From: Solwaraspora sp. WMMA2056
Lineage (GTDB): Bacteria > Actinomycetota > Actinomycetes > Mycobacteriales > Micromonosporaceae
Reading direction: 5' to 3'
Assembly (NCBI RefSeq): GCF_030345095.1
Contig: NZ_CP128360.1
Span: forward strand, 1,612,001 to 1,676,000
Length of the DNA: 64,000 nucleotides
Below, in pieces: positions 8,486 through 16,704 of the stretch; position 1 is the stretch's first letter; every line of letters begins with the position of its first letter. The position numbers and the translations under genes are program-made. Below the pieces are notes generated by a model that saw nothing but the letters and a program-made list of their open reading frames with translations, made no database searches and had not been told where the DNA came from.

Positions 8486-9436
8486 TCAGTCGGCCCGTTC
8501 GGCGATCGCCTGTCGTACGGTGCGGACGAGTTGTTCGCTGCGCCGGAGTACGTCGTCGGCAGTGAAGCGCAGTGCCAGCCAGCCGGCGGCCCGCAGGGCG
8601 TTGAATCGGTGTACGTCGCGCCGGAAAGTGGCCCGTTCCCGGTGGTGGTCACCTTCGTACTCGATGGCAATGCGCCACTGCGGATAGGCAAGGTCGACTC
8701 GGGCGAGGAACTTCCCGCCGCTTGCCGAGCCGACTGAGCCGGTTGAGCCCGGCGCTGGTGTGCGTACTTCGTACTGCGGGGTGGGCTTCGGCAGGCCGGC
8801 GTCGTGCGGTAGCAGACGGAGTCGGCTCTCCATCGGTGACTCGCTCAACGGCTCGGCGAGCATCAGCAACTCCCGCAGCTGCTTGATTTTCCTCCGCCCC
8901 GGGTGGGCGTCGACGTACGCGGTGAGCTTCTCCCGGGTGGTGGCCCGGTGTCGGAGGAGCGCGTCGAGGGCGCCGAGTGCTTCGGCGCGAGGCAGCGATC
9001 GGCCGAGGTCGAAGGCGGTCCGGACCTCGGTGGTCAATGGCACACCGGTGAACGTCGTGATGTCCTGCCTTTCGAGCGCCCGGTAGACGTAGCTGACCCT
9101 TTCGTGCGGTTCAGGACGGGCTGTCTTCGGTAGCGCCACGTGCACTGGCGTCGGCCTGCTGCCGGCCCGCCGGGGGAGAAGATCGACTCCCCACAGGTAC
9201 GCGGCGCTGAGGCCGTAGACGGCCGCACCTCGGGGCAGGCGGAGAGTGGCGGCGATGCACCACATGCGATGGTCGTCGGGATCGTACGAGTCGGCGTGGA
9301 CGTAGACGTCGCGGAACAGTCGGCGCCAGGCGGGTCCGTCGAGCATCCGCCAGGTGAGCAGGCCGGCGGCGACAGCGCGGCTGCCGGAGAACGGCTCGAA
9401 GCTCAACTCGCGGGGGACCTTGGCGGGGCGGGACAT
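8486..9436 (-). CDS. DUF559-type nuclease-fold protein with AbiEi-like N-terminus
   Basis: A 316-residue protein. The C-terminal 110 residues carry a Vsr/PD-(D/E)xK-like pattern: ARVDLAYPQWRIAIEYEGDHH, followed by FRRDVHRFNALRAAGWLALRFTADDV. This is the DUF559 signature, a fold related to very-short-patch endonucleases. The N-terminal 200 residues (GLLTWRMLDGPAWRRLFRDVYVHA, LTTEVRTAFDLGRSLPRAEALGALDALL) match the type IV toxin-antitoxin AbiEi-like winged helix region often fused to DUF559 in actinobacteria. The ATG at 9436 (MSRPAK) is chosen over the longer frame to 9553, which would run into a palindrome. Activity unproven. Confidence 0.75.
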   Translation of the reverse strand: MSRPAKVPRELSFEPFSGSRAVAAGLLTWRMLDGPAWRRLFRDVYVHADSYDPDDHRMWCIAATLRLPRGAAVYGLSAAYLWGVDLLPRRAGSRPTPVHVALPKTARPEPHERVSYVYRALERQDITTFTGVPLTTEVRTAFDLGRSLPRAEALGALDALLRHRATTREKLTAYVDAHPGRRKIKQLRELLMLAEPLSESPMESRLRLLPHDAGLPKPTPQYEVRTPAPGSTGSVGSASGGKFLARVDLAYPQWRIAIEYEGDHHRERATFRRDVHRFNALRAAGWLALRFTADDVLRRSEQLVRTVRQAIAERAD

Positions 9437-9530
9437 TTGGCAGAGCTTGCCGGTCGGGTGGCGTCGTTTCTGCCCGGAACGCCGGTCGAGTCGCCGATCC
9501 GACTGACTGACCCACCCGGCAATCCGCACC

Positions 9531-9585
9531 GAGGTGAGGCTGGTCCACGTCAAGTCGCAAGGATGACGTGGACCAGCCTCACCTC
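9531..9585. terminator. Perfect 22-base inverted repeat with 11-base loop
   Basis: Arms at 9531-9552 and 9564-9585 are exactly complementary and enclose an 11-base loop. The right arm overlaps the stop codon (9579-9581) of the minus-strand gene at 9579-11486, so the hairpin sits where a terminator for that operon would be, though without a U-tract. It could equally be a mobile palindrome; similar long hairpins occur at 49719 and 59442. Confidence 0.75.
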
Positions 9586-11486
9586 GACAACGTTCGAGCG
9601 ACTGCTTCGGCGAGGGTGGCGGCGGAGACGACGACCTGCCGATCAGGGGGCGTCGCTGTCTTCGGGAGGTGGACGGTGCAGCGGTCCGGGGTCAGGACCA
9701 CGGCCACCGTGACCCCGGGATGCCTGCTCGCGAGCATGCTGAGCAGGGCTTCCGGAGACTCCGGGCCGGCGAGGACGGTGGAGGGGCGGGAGCCGTCGCC
9801 GGCCGGGGCGAGGATCGGGGTGGCGGGTTCGGCGGGTACGGCCTGGTCGCTGGCGTTGCGCAGGTAGCGCAGCGCCTGGTCGACGGCCTGGGCGACCGTA
9901 CGGTGGTGTGCGCCCGGCGTCCAACAGGGCACGTCGATGCTTGCATGTGGCGGGGCAACTTTGGCACCCCAGCGCAGGCCCTGGACGAGGTACGGCGTAC
10001 CGGTGTTGCCGCGGTGGTCGGCGACGCAGAGCACGACGTGCAGGCCCAGGGTGTGCACGATTGTGACCATGGTGGACAGTGGTGGGGCGTACGGTGGCGC
10101 GGCCTGGACGAAGACCCGGCCGGCGGGCTGCCCGTGGGCGACCTGCCGCAGGTAGACCTGCAACGGGTCGGCGTCGGGGTGGGGCAGGGTGACGTAGCCG
10201 TCGAGCAGCGCCGACTCCGGCAGGTAGTGGGCGTCGATGAGCGGCGCGCAGTCGTCCGGGTCGAGGCTGAGCGCGGTGAGCTGGGGCCGGAGCCGGTACT
10301 CCGGCGGCAGCTGGCGGACCAACGAGCTGACGGCCGGCGCGGGCGAGGCCGGATCAGCAGCTCGGTCGGCGGGCGGGCCGGCATCGGCGGGCGGGGCAGG
10401 ACCGGCGGCCGGGGTCGGCCAGTTGAGGTGCCGGGCGCGGTGTGCGCCGTCCACGATGGTGACGCTGGCGGCGTGGAAGATGCGGTGGGTGCCATGGCAG
10501 GTGCGGCAGCCGCCGAGCCGGGGGCACCGGCAGCGGGCCAGGTCCGGCACGGGCGGGCAGGTCGGGCAGGCGGCGTACGGGATCGGTGGGCCCTGCCACG
10601 ACGGCGGCGGCGGCTGCCAGGCGCGGACGGTGACCTCCCCGGCGGTACGCAGTGTGGTGTGCCACCAGCGGTTGTCGCGCCAGATGGCGTGCCCGCCGGC
10701 GGTGGGTTCGCCGGTGAGCAGGGCGGTGCAGTCGGCGAGGATGCGGCGTTCGAGCTGGTCGACGTCGACGCGGGGCAGGCCGGCGCGGCCGGCGTCGCGT
10801 GCCGGGGCGATGTGGTGGGCGGGGGCGTGCCGGCCGTGTTCGGCGAGGCCGGCGGCGGCCCGGCCGACGGTGGTCATGACGGCGGCTTCGGCCAGGTCGG
10901 ACCAGGGGGCGAGGCGGTCGCCGACCGGGCCGTCGGGGAGTTCGAAGCGGATGTCCCAGCCGAGGGTGCCGTCGCCGGGGGTGAGCCGGCGGGCTTCGAT
11001 GACCAGGTCGAGGCAGAGCTGTTCGGCGACGTGGCAGAGGTGGGCGAGCCGGCGGGACGGGTCGGTGGTCGGTGGTGGGCTGCTGCGGCCGAGCCAGATG
11101 TGCCACGGGTCGCGGGCTTCGTCGGCGATCACCTGGGCTTCGTAGGCGAGGCGTTGCGCGGCGGGCAGGTCGGGTTGCCACCCTTTCGGCAGGTCGGTCC
11201 AGGGGGCGATGACCGGGTCGTCGGGCAGGTCGGGTTCGTAGAGGTGGGTGGCGCCGACCTGTGCGGCGAGGCGGGCGACGACCGGGGCGAGGTCGAGGCA
11301 CCAGAACAGGTCGTCGGCGTCGCGGGTCGGCGTGACGGTGCCGGGGGTGATGCTGGCGGAGGCGACGGCGGCGGTGTCGATGTTCGCGACGGTGAGGACG
11401 AGCTGGGCGCGTCGCCCGCTGCCGTCGGATGGAGCCGGCCAGGTCGGCGGCGTCGGCGGCGGGGTCGGCGGGGTCGGTTCAGACAT
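9579..11486 (-). CDS. Unknown protein with cysteine cluster, paralogue A of tandem pair
   Basis: A 635-residue protein I do not recognise as a named family. It has a proline-rich N-terminus, then RRAQLVLTVANIDTAAVASAS, and a central cysteine cluster (CPTC, CRCPRLGGCRTCHGTHRIFH) that looks like a zinc ribbon. The C-terminal half has a Rossmann-like LHVVLCVADHRGNTGTPYL. It is clearly paralogous along its length with the protein encoded immediately upstream (11479-13446), but lacks that protein's N-terminal DnaJ-like zinc finger. The ATG at 11486 overlaps the upstream stop by eight bases, so the genes are coupled. Confidence 0.75.
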   Translation of the reverse strand: MSEPTPPTPPPTPPTWPAPSDGSGRRAQLVLTVANIDTAAVASASITPGTVTPTRDADDLFWCLDLAPVVARLAAQVGATHLYEPDLPDDPVIAPWTDLPKGWQPDLPAAQRLAYEAQVIADEARDPWHIWLGRSSPPPTTDPSRRLAHLCHVAEQLCLDLVIEARRLTPGDGTLGWDIRFELPDGPVGDRLAPWSDLAEAAVMTTVGRAAAGLAEHGRHAPAHHIAPARDAGRAGLPRVDVDQLERRILADCTALLTGEPTAGGHAIWRDNRWWHTTLRTAGEVTVRAWQPPPPSWQGPPIPYAACPTCPPVPDLARCRCPRLGGCRTCHGTHRIFHAASVTIVDGAHRARHLNWPTPAAGPAPPADAGPPADRAADPASPAPAVSSLVRQLPPEYRLRPQLTALSLDPDDCAPLIDAHYLPESALLDGYVTLPHPDADPLQVYLRQVAHGQPAGRVFVQAAPPYAPPLSTMVTIVHTLGLHVVLCVADHRGNTGTPYLVQGLRWGAKVAPPHASIDVPCWTPGAHHRTVAQAVDQALRYLRNASDQAVPAEPATPILAPAGDGSRPSTVLAGPESPEALLSMLASRHPGVTVAVVLTPDRCTVHLPKTATPPDRQVVVSAATLAEAVARTLSR

Positions 11487-13446
11487 CCGCCATCACCTCG
11501 GCGGCTGCTTCGGTGAGGGTGGCGGCGGTGGCGACCACCGTGGTGTGGTGCGGGCCGTCGGGCAGGTGTACGTCGTACCGCTGCGGGCTGAGCACGATGG
11601 TGACGACGGTGCCGGGGTGGTGGGTGGCGATTGCGGTGAGCGTCGGCACCGGGTCAACTGGGTCGCCGCCGGTGTCACCCGTACCGTCGTCGACGTTGGT
11701 GGGGGCGGGGATCGGGGTGGTGGGGTCGGTCGGCACGATCGTGTTGCTGGCGTTGCGGACGTACTCCAGGGCCTGGGCGATTGCTTTCGGCAGGCTGGGC
11801 TCGTACGCGCCGGGGTACCAGCGGCCGAGTGGGCTGGTGGTGTCGGGTGGGGCGAAGCGGACTCCCCAGCGCAGGCCCTGGATCTGGTACGGGATGCCGT
11901 CGTTGCGGCGGTGGTCGGCGACGCTGACGACCAGGGCCAGGCCGAGGGCGTACGCCATCTTGACCACTGTGGCCAGTGGTGGCACTTTCGGTGGGGTGGC
12001 GTGCAGCAGGATCCGCCCGCCGGGGTGCCCGTTGGTGACATTTTCGAGGTACGCGGTGACCGGGTCGCTGCCGGTGCGGGGCACGGTGGCGTAGCCGTGC
12101 AGCAGTTCGTGGTCGCGCAGGTGCATGGTGAGCCCGTCGAGGGTGGTCAGCTCGGTGGGGTCGAGGCCGAGTGCGGTCAGCTGGTGGGTGAGCTGGTATT
12201 CCGGCGGGAGTTGGTGGATCGGTTTGCCGCCCGGGTGGTAGCCGATGCGGGGCGGTGGGGTTGGCGGCGTACCGCTGTGGGGTGGCCAGTTGAGGTGGCG
12301 GACCTGGCGGCGACCGACGGCGATGGTGACGGTCGCACCGTGGTAGATGCGGTGGGTGCCGCCGCAGGTGGCGCAGCCGTTGATCCGGGCGCAGTCGCAG
12401 TGTTCCCAGCTTGGCCAGTGGGCGCAGTCGGGGCAGGGCCGGTACGGGATGGGCGGGCCCTGCCAGGTCGGCGGGGGCGGCTGCCAGGTGCGGACCAGCC
12501 GCCCGCCGGGGCCAGCGCCAGCGCCGGAGTCGGAGTCGGCGCGCAGGGTGGTGTGCCACCAGCGGCCGTTGCGCCAGATGGCCTGCGCGCCGGGGGCCGG
12601 CACGTCGGTGAGAAGTGCGGCGAGGCAGTCGGCGACGATGCGGCGTTCGAGCTGGTCGGGGTCGACGGGTGGCGGGCGGTGGGTGATGCGGCTGGCGGGG
12701 CGTGGGGTGACGTAGTGGGCGGGGGCGTGTCGGCTGCGGTCGACCAGCGCGTAGCTGGCGCGGGCGACGTCGATCCAGGTGGCGGCGTCGGTGAAGCTGT
12801 CGTAGCGGCCGACGCTGGCGGTGGTGGGGCTGCCGGGCAGTTCGAAGCGGATGTCCCAGTGGAAGAGGCCGCTGTCGGGGGCGAGTGAGCTGCGGAGGGC
12901 TTCGACGACCAGGTCGAGGCAGAGCAGTTCGGCGAGTTCGCAGAGGGTGGCGAGCCGGTGGGCGGGGTCGGTGGGCAGTTCAGGGGTGCTGCGGCCGAGC
13001 CAGATCCGCCACGGGTCGTACGCTTCGGCGGCGATCGCTTCGGATTCGAGGGCGTGCCGCTGGTCGGCGGGCAGGTCGGGCTGCCACCGTCGGGCGAGCT
13101 GCACCCAGGGGGCGAGGACCGGCTGGCCGGGGATTTCCGGGTCGTAGAGGTCGACGGCGGCGACCTGGCGGGCCAGGCCGACGAGGACCGGCGCCAGGTC
13201 GAGGCACCAGAACGGGCCAGCGTCGGTGGGGGTGGCGGTGGTGCCGCCGGGCAGTACGTTGGCGGAGGCGATCGCCCCGGTGTCGATGTTGACGACGGTG
13301 AGGACGAGCTGGGCGCGGCGTTTGCCGACCCCGCCGCAGCTGTCACATTCCCGGTCGGGGCTGTCGTAGTAGTTGGTGTCCTGCCCGCTGCCGTGGCACC
13401 AGGGGCAGGCGACGACGGTGACGCCGGTCGGGGGCTGGTCGGTCAC
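11479..13446 (-). CDS. Unknown protein with DnaJ-like zinc finger, paralogue B of tandem pair
   Basis: A 655-residue protein starting at a GTG at 13446 that overlaps the stop of the DivIVA-like gene as GTGA. Residues 13-33 or so carry two CxxCxGxG-type motifs (CPWCHGSG and CDSCGGVGKR), as in the zinc-binding region of DnaJ. RRAQLVLTVVNIDTGAIASAN follows, then a second cysteine cluster (CPDC, CDCARINGCATCGGTHRIYH), then a C-terminal domain shared with paralogue A. The frame is open further upstream to 13716, but that extension is arginine/proline-rich shadow sequence. The zinc fingers suggest binding of protein or nucleic acid; the true role is unknown. Confidence 0.75.
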   Translation of the reverse strand: MTDQPPTGVTVVACPWCHGSGQDTNYYDSPDRECDSCGGVGKRRAQLVLTVVNIDTGAIASANVLPGGTTATPTDAGPFWCLDLAPVLVGLARQVAAVDLYDPEIPGQPVLAPWVQLARRWQPDLPADQRHALESEAIAAEAYDPWRIWLGRSTPELPTDPAHRLATLCELAELLCLDLVVEALRSSLAPDSGLFHWDIRFELPGSPTTASVGRYDSFTDAATWIDVARASYALVDRSRHAPAHYVTPRPASRITHRPPPVDPDQLERRIVADCLAALLTDVPAPGAQAIWRNGRWWHTTLRADSDSGAGAGPGGRLVRTWQPPPPTWQGPPIPYRPCPDCAHWPSWEHCDCARINGCATCGGTHRIYHGATVTIAVGRRQVRHLNWPPHSGTPPTPPPRIGYHPGGKPIHQLPPEYQLTHQLTALGLDPTELTTLDGLTMHLRDHELLHGYATVPRTGSDPVTAYLENVTNGHPGGRILLHATPPKVPPLATVVKMAYALGLALVVSVADHRRNDGIPYQIQGLRWGVRFAPPDTTSPLGRWYPGAYEPSLPKAIAQALEYVRNASNTIVPTDPTTPIPAPTNVDDGTGDTGGDPVDPVPTLTAIATHHPGTVVTIVLSPQRYDVHLPDGPHHTTVVATAATLTEAAAEVMADV

Positions 13447-13871
13447 GACTGCCCCGCGTACCGGGTGGTGGCGCTGGTGCCGGTCCAGGCGGGCAGGTGC
13501 ATGGTGGTCTGCGCGGCGAGGGCCTGGCTGGTCTGCCAGCGACGGAGCGCGTCCTTGATGCGGTCGTTCTGTTCGTAGGTGCGGTCGAGTTCGGCGTAGA
13601 CGATGCCGAGGTCGTGGGCGATCCGTTCGAGGAAGGCGGCGACTTCGCCGGGGTCGAGGCCCCGGCCGCCGCCGCGCCGGGGGGCCGTCGGGAAGCGGTG
13701 GCTGCGGATCTGCCAAGGGCGGATCGGCCGGTACGCGGTGGGTCGCTGGTTGCGGCTGCGACCAGCGGGTACGCGGTAGACGCCGCTGCCCTCCGGCCAG
13801 TCACGTGGCGGGGTGGTGGCCATCTTGCGGCGTTGCCAGCGCAGTCGCCAGCGTCGCCAGAGCTCTCGCAT
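13443..13871 (-). CDS. DivIVA-domain-like small protein
   Basis: A 142-residue protein. The N-terminus is very basic (MRELWRRWRLRWQRRK). Residues 75-120 contain RGLDPGEVAAFLERIAHDL and IVYAELDRTYEQNDRIKDALRRWQ, the pattern of the DivIVA/Wag31 N-terminal membrane-binding domain followed by coiled coil. Start ATG at 13871 with GGGAGG eight bases upstream (a GTG just before it is an alternative). It is the first gene of the operon with the two zinc-finger paralogues, suggesting that these act at the membrane or cell pole. The role is inferred only. Confidence 0.65.
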   Translation of the reverse strand: MRELWRRWRLRWQRRKMATTPPRDWPEGSGVYRVPAGRSRNQRPTAYRPIRPWQIRSHRFPTAPRRGGGRGLDPGEVAAFLERIAHDLGIVYAELDRTYEQNDRIKDALRRWQTSQALAAQTTMHLPAWTGTSATTRYAGQS

Positions 13872-14121
13872 CACGTGTTCCTCCCCATTTTTCGCTGCTG
13901 GTGCCGATCGGGCGGTGTCGTGGGTGTGTCTGGACGGGGGTGGCCCTGCCGCTTGCCGATCCCGGCGGGGCCACCCCACCCCAATCGCCGCAGCCCTCCT
14001 TGGCAGTACGGCGACCAGGGCAAACCTTCGGGGCCGGGACGCCCAACGGCATGACTCGCTACACGCCCCGACCGGGTGGATCCACTCAGTTGCCGACCGA
14101 GTAGTTCCGCCTAGAACCTAC

Positions 14122-14154
14122 GTTACTGGGTACCCTGGCGCTACCCCGTAACGC
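14122..14154. promoter_or_regulatory. Operator-like inverted boxes, distal pair
   Basis: CGTTACTGGGTA and, in the opposite sense, TACCCCGTAACG lie at 14122-14133 and 14143-14154. They are near-inverted copies and share the core GTAAC with the proximal pair at 14245-14277. The position upstream of a GntR gene suggests autoregulatory binding sites. Confidence 0.6.
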
Positions 14155-14244
14155 TGGTTTCTTGGCCATCGTCACCGAACCTCATCGACCAGGCGGTAAG
14201 TGGAGGCGTCTGACGCAGGCTGCGGACGAGTGCTGAGCAGCCTG

Positions 14245-14277
14245 CGTTACCCAGTAACGATTCAGTACCCCGTAACG
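14245..14277. promoter_or_regulatory. Operator-like boxes, proximal pair
   Basis: CGTTACCCAGTAACG at 14245-14259 is a perfect palindrome with six-base arms and a three-base centre. TACCCCGTAACG at 14266-14277 repeats the second distal box exactly. The sites end about 50 bases upstream of the GntR start codon, a good position for repression of that promoter. Confidence 0.65.
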
Positions 14278-14329
14278 CATGTTCTCCCCGGCGTGTGGTT
14301 TCTTGGACTTGCCGACCGAGGGAGTGCCG

Positions 14330-14614
14330 ATGGCCACGCCGCTCTACCAGCAGATCGCCGACGACATTGCGGAGCAGATCCGCGCCGGGGTACTCAAGCC
14401 GGGTGACCGCCTGCCGTCGACCCGGCAGCTGATGGCGAACTACGACGTGAGCGAGACCGTCATCCGCTTCGTGATGATCCAGCTCAAGGCGCAGAGTCTC
14501 GTCTACGGACAGCCCGGACGTGGCGTCTACGTTCGTGACCCAGCCGATGGCGACGAAAGCCCGCGCAAGCACGTGTCGCTACGGCCCGTCGAGGACCCCG
14601 AATCGGAGCAGTGA
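14330..14614 (+). CDS. Small GntR-family transcriptional regulator (YtrA-like)
   Basis: A 94-residue protein consisting almost only of the winged helix-turn-helix of the GntR family: PLYQQIADDIAEQIRAGVLK, PGDRLPSTRQLMANYDVSET and YGQPGRGVYVRDP. No effector domain follows, as in short YtrA-type members. The ATG at 14330 follows GAGGGAG with five bases of spacing; the frame extends upstream to 14279 without support. The four GTAAC boxes upstream are its likely operators. It may control the small-protein block that follows on the same strand, after a 163-base gap. Confidence 0.9.
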   Translation: MATPLYQQIADDIAEQIRAGVLKPGDRLPSTRQLMANYDVSETVIRFVMIQLKAQSLVYGQPGRGVYVRDPADGDESPRKHVSLRPVEDPESEQ

Positions 14615-14777
14615 GGTTGTCGCGATGCTGGCCTGGCCATCCCAGTGGTAGATCCTTCCGGGTTGTCGGACCGCTCGTAGCGGGGACGGCACCGGGAAGC
14701 AAGCTCCGATACTGTGGACCAACGGCCAGGGAGCCGTGACGAGTCCCCCGCCGTGTCTCTGTCGACAGGAGGAACGG

Positions 14778-15041
14778 ATGGCCAGCATCCACGAGGTGCA
14801 GGCCGGCCTCGCCCAGGCCGCCGCACACGGCGGTGCAACGATCCGGGAGATCCGGGCCGCGCGGGAGATACTCGAAGGGGTCGCGGGTGACGTCCGAGTG
14901 CTGGGGGCTGGCACAGGGCATCCTCACATCGACGCGGCACTCAACGCCTGTAAGCGGGGTATGGAGCAGCTACATGAAGCGACCAACCTGATCTACGGAG
15001 CGACTGAGGCAACCCGCAACTACGGGAATCGGCTCGGCTGA
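14778..15041 (+). CDS. Small helical protein, paralogue of the protein at 16411
   Basis: An 87-residue, probably all-helical protein, preceded by a strong AGGAGGA. It shares a pattern with the 87-residue protein at 16411-16674: an N-terminal (A)xIxEVxxGL, a central GHP followed by a hydrophobic A-rich helix with Cys and Gly, and a C-terminal short tyrosine motif before Leu-Gly. No signal peptide or WxG motif is seen, yet size and helicity are those of WXG100-like or chaperone-like proteins. It opens a run of closely spaced plus-strand genes. Function unknown. Confidence 0.7.
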   Translation: MASIHEVQAGLAQAAAHGGATIREIRAAREILEGVAGDVRVLGAGTGHPHIDAALNACKRGMEQLHEATNLIYGATEATRNYGNRLG

Positions 15042-15051
15042 GGCGCAGGCG

Positions 15052-15309
15052 ATGAGTGTCGACGACATCAAAGCATCGCTTGTTGAGGCGAACAGCCTGA
15101 TGGCCGGAGCCCGCGGGATATTTCTGGGTGCAACCGAGGTTGCTGAGGAAGGCAGAAGCTTAGCTGATAGTGCCTGTCACGACAGTGGTAAAGGTGAAGT
15201 TGTCGCGGCGGTAAGAGCATTCAACTCGGCAGTGCAGGAGATCGAGCGGGCTGTCCGCAGATTTGATAGCGCCATCGAGTTGGCCGACGAATATCGAGGT
15301 CAACTCTAG
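15052..15309 (+). CDS. Small helical hypothetical protein
   Basis: An 85-residue protein (MSVDDIKASLVEANSLMAG at the start), predicted helical, ten bases after the preceding gene. Its general layout (IKASLxEAN then a long helix and a final DEYRGQL) is weakly like its 87-residue neighbours, so it may be a distant member of the same group. Its TAG stop overlaps the GTG start of the next gene. The sequence from here to about 16.4 kb is visibly poorer in G+C than the flanking genes. Confidence 0.6.
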   Translation: MSVDDIKASLVEANSLMAGARGIFLGATEVAEEGRSLADSACHDSGKGEVVAAVRAFNSAVQEIERAVRRFDSAIELADEYRGQL

Positions 15310-15965
15310 TGGCCGCAAGCATGGAACCTGTGCTTGCCCAGATTCAGGCGGCATTCGATAAGCTTGCCGAAGCGTCGGTGCGTGCAAGACGTGCGGCGTC
15401 TGACGCAAAGCAAGCCCGAGATATTTATCGTCAGGTTGCGCAAGGTGCTGAGGACCCAAAAGTTCGTCGGGCTTTGGCTGAAGCGCAAGTTGCATTTGAT
15501 AAGTGTGGGCGATACGCGAACCTTCTGGATGCTGTCCGGGGTCGGTACGAAGCCTACTTTCAGATTGTCGCACCTGGCTGGCGGTTTAGTGGCGCTGACG
15601 GCATGCCGAGCGGTGAACGACTGAGCGAGGAAGCGTTGGCTCAGGAATCCTACATCGAGCAGATGCATCGCAAGTTTACCAACCTGGTTGCTGAGAACGA
15701 GGGGGAGATCAGGCAAGTCGAGCAGGTCACCCGGGAGTCGATCGGTGTCATCAAGGACCTGGTGCGACCTGGGGGCACCCAAGCTGGAACCGTTGCGCCG
15801 AGCGGGAACCCGACGGCCCAGCCGAGGATGCAAGATTCTCAACATCCACTTGCGGACGCGACTATCGCATTGGTTGGTATCGCAATGGTTGGTCGTGTGT
15901 GGGTTAAGAACATTAGAAGTTCGAGGTCAAGGGGAAAGAATGAAAATCAAGCCGGAGATAGTTGA
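15309..15965 (+). CDS. Helical hypothetical protein with C-terminal hydrophobic segment
   Basis: A 218-residue protein, GTG start at 15309 overlapping the upstream stop. Residues 1-165 are rich in charged helices that could form coiled coils. A short linker with PSGNPTAQ follows, then a hydrophobic stretch ATIALVGIAMVGRVWV and a basic tail (RSSRSRGKN). This could be a C-terminal membrane anchor or a short buried helix. Its end overlaps the next gene by 26 bases. No family recognised. Confidence 0.6.
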   Translation: MAASMEPVLAQIQAAFDKLAEASVRARRAASDAKQARDIYRQVAQGAEDPKVRRALAEAQVAFDKCGRYANLLDAVRGRYEAYFQIVAPGWRFSGADGMPSGERLSEEALAQESYIEQMHRKFTNLVAENEGEIRQVEQVTRESIGVIKDLVRPGGTQAGTVAPSGNPTAQPRMQDSQHPLADATIALVGIAMVGRVWVKNIRSSRSRGKNENQAGDS

Positions 15966-16365
15966 TTACATCCGTACCTTTGTTCGCGACGAGTATGACG
16001 AGAACGATCGAATCGAACGCATTCTTGATGAACAGGGATGGGGTGATGGCTTTGCGTCATACCTGGCAGCAGTCTTCTACTTCGTTATCGATCGCAGATT
16101 TGGAGGCATCTGGGATCAAGGTTCGGTAATCCAGTTCGTTGCGGACATGCGAGCCGCTAACTCTGCTGCGGCCGGAGTGGATCCGAGTGTCGCCGAGGCG
16201 GGTATTCGTGCTGCACTCGATCCAGCGGCTGGCCTGGATGTTCCCTTGGAGGAACTCACCAAGATGCAGACGTTTGCCATTCATCGGGCCGTTGCCGAAC
16301 TAGATATGACCGACAGCGATCTCGACGATCTACTGGGCAAGGCCGAGCGCCTGGCGTCCCGATAA
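15940..16365 (+). CDS. Hypothetical protein of the small-protein block
   Basis: A 141-residue acidic protein starting at an ATG with AGGGGA upstream and overlapping the previous gene by 26 bases, so expression is coupled. The N-terminus (KPEIVDYIRTFVRDEYDENDRIERIL) and the alternation of helices give no recognised family. Base composition is lower in G+C than the core genes in the window, in line with acquired DNA. Confidence 0.6.
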   Translation: MKIKPEIVDYIRTFVRDEYDENDRIERILDEQGWGDGFASYLAAVFYFVIDRRFGGIWDQGSVIQFVADMRAANSAAAGVDPSVAEAGIRAALDPAAGLDVPLEELTKMQTFAIHRAVAELDMTDSDLDDLLGKAERLASR

Positions 16366-16410
16366 GTAGTCGCTCACGGCGGTGCAATCACATCTATCGG
16401 AGGTTGACGG

Positions 16411-16674
16411 TTGGCCAACATTCAGGAAGTCAAAACTGGGCTTTCCGTGTCTGTCGAAAAGGCTGACAAGGTCATGTCCCGTATCAAGAACGCAATTGAA
16501 GAGATCGACAAAATGCTTGCGGTATTGCGATACGTCTCCTCCAGTGCCGGTCATCCCTTGGTCCAAGCAGCGATCACCCGCTGCGAGCAGGGCAAACAGC
16601 GTCTCGTGGAAGCTGCAACCCTGGTGCGGGAAACTCGCTCGGCTGCATCTGAGTACCGAGGGCTCCTCGGCTGA
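16411..16674 (+). CDS. Small helical protein, paralogue of the protein at 14778 (TTG start)
   Basis: An 87-residue protein whose first codon is TTG at 16411, supported by CGGAGG seven bases upstream. It matches the protein at 14778-15041 in length and pattern: (V)ANIQEVKTGL, SSAGHPLVQAAITRCEQGKQ and the terminal SEYRGLLG. The two copies bracket the small-protein block, as expected from duplication of a partner gene. It lies 30 bases ahead of the HNH nuclease gene. Function unknown. Confidence 0.7.
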   Translation: MANIQEVKTGLSVSVEKADKVMSRIKNAIEEIDKMLAVLRYVSSSAGHPLVQAAITRCEQGKQRLVEAATLVRETRSAASEYRGLLG

Positions 16675-16704
16675 TTCCCAGGTTGAAGAGAAATAGAGGG
16701 CCAG

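Larger units (their letters stand above)
13875..14329. other. Intergenic region with divergent control sequences
   Basis: No convincing gene lies in this 455-base stretch. Its left part is upstream of the DivIVA-like operon (minus strand); its right part holds four GntR-type operator-like boxes ahead of the plus-strand regulator. The decamer ggtttcttgg recurs just after each pair of boxes (about 14157 and 14297), as if a promoter segment had been duplicated. Confidence 0.6.

Noticed and set aside
9669-11516. 615-codon plus-strand frame opposite paralogue A
   Set aside because: Glycine-rich shadow; the minus-strand protein has a clear paralogue and ordered domains.
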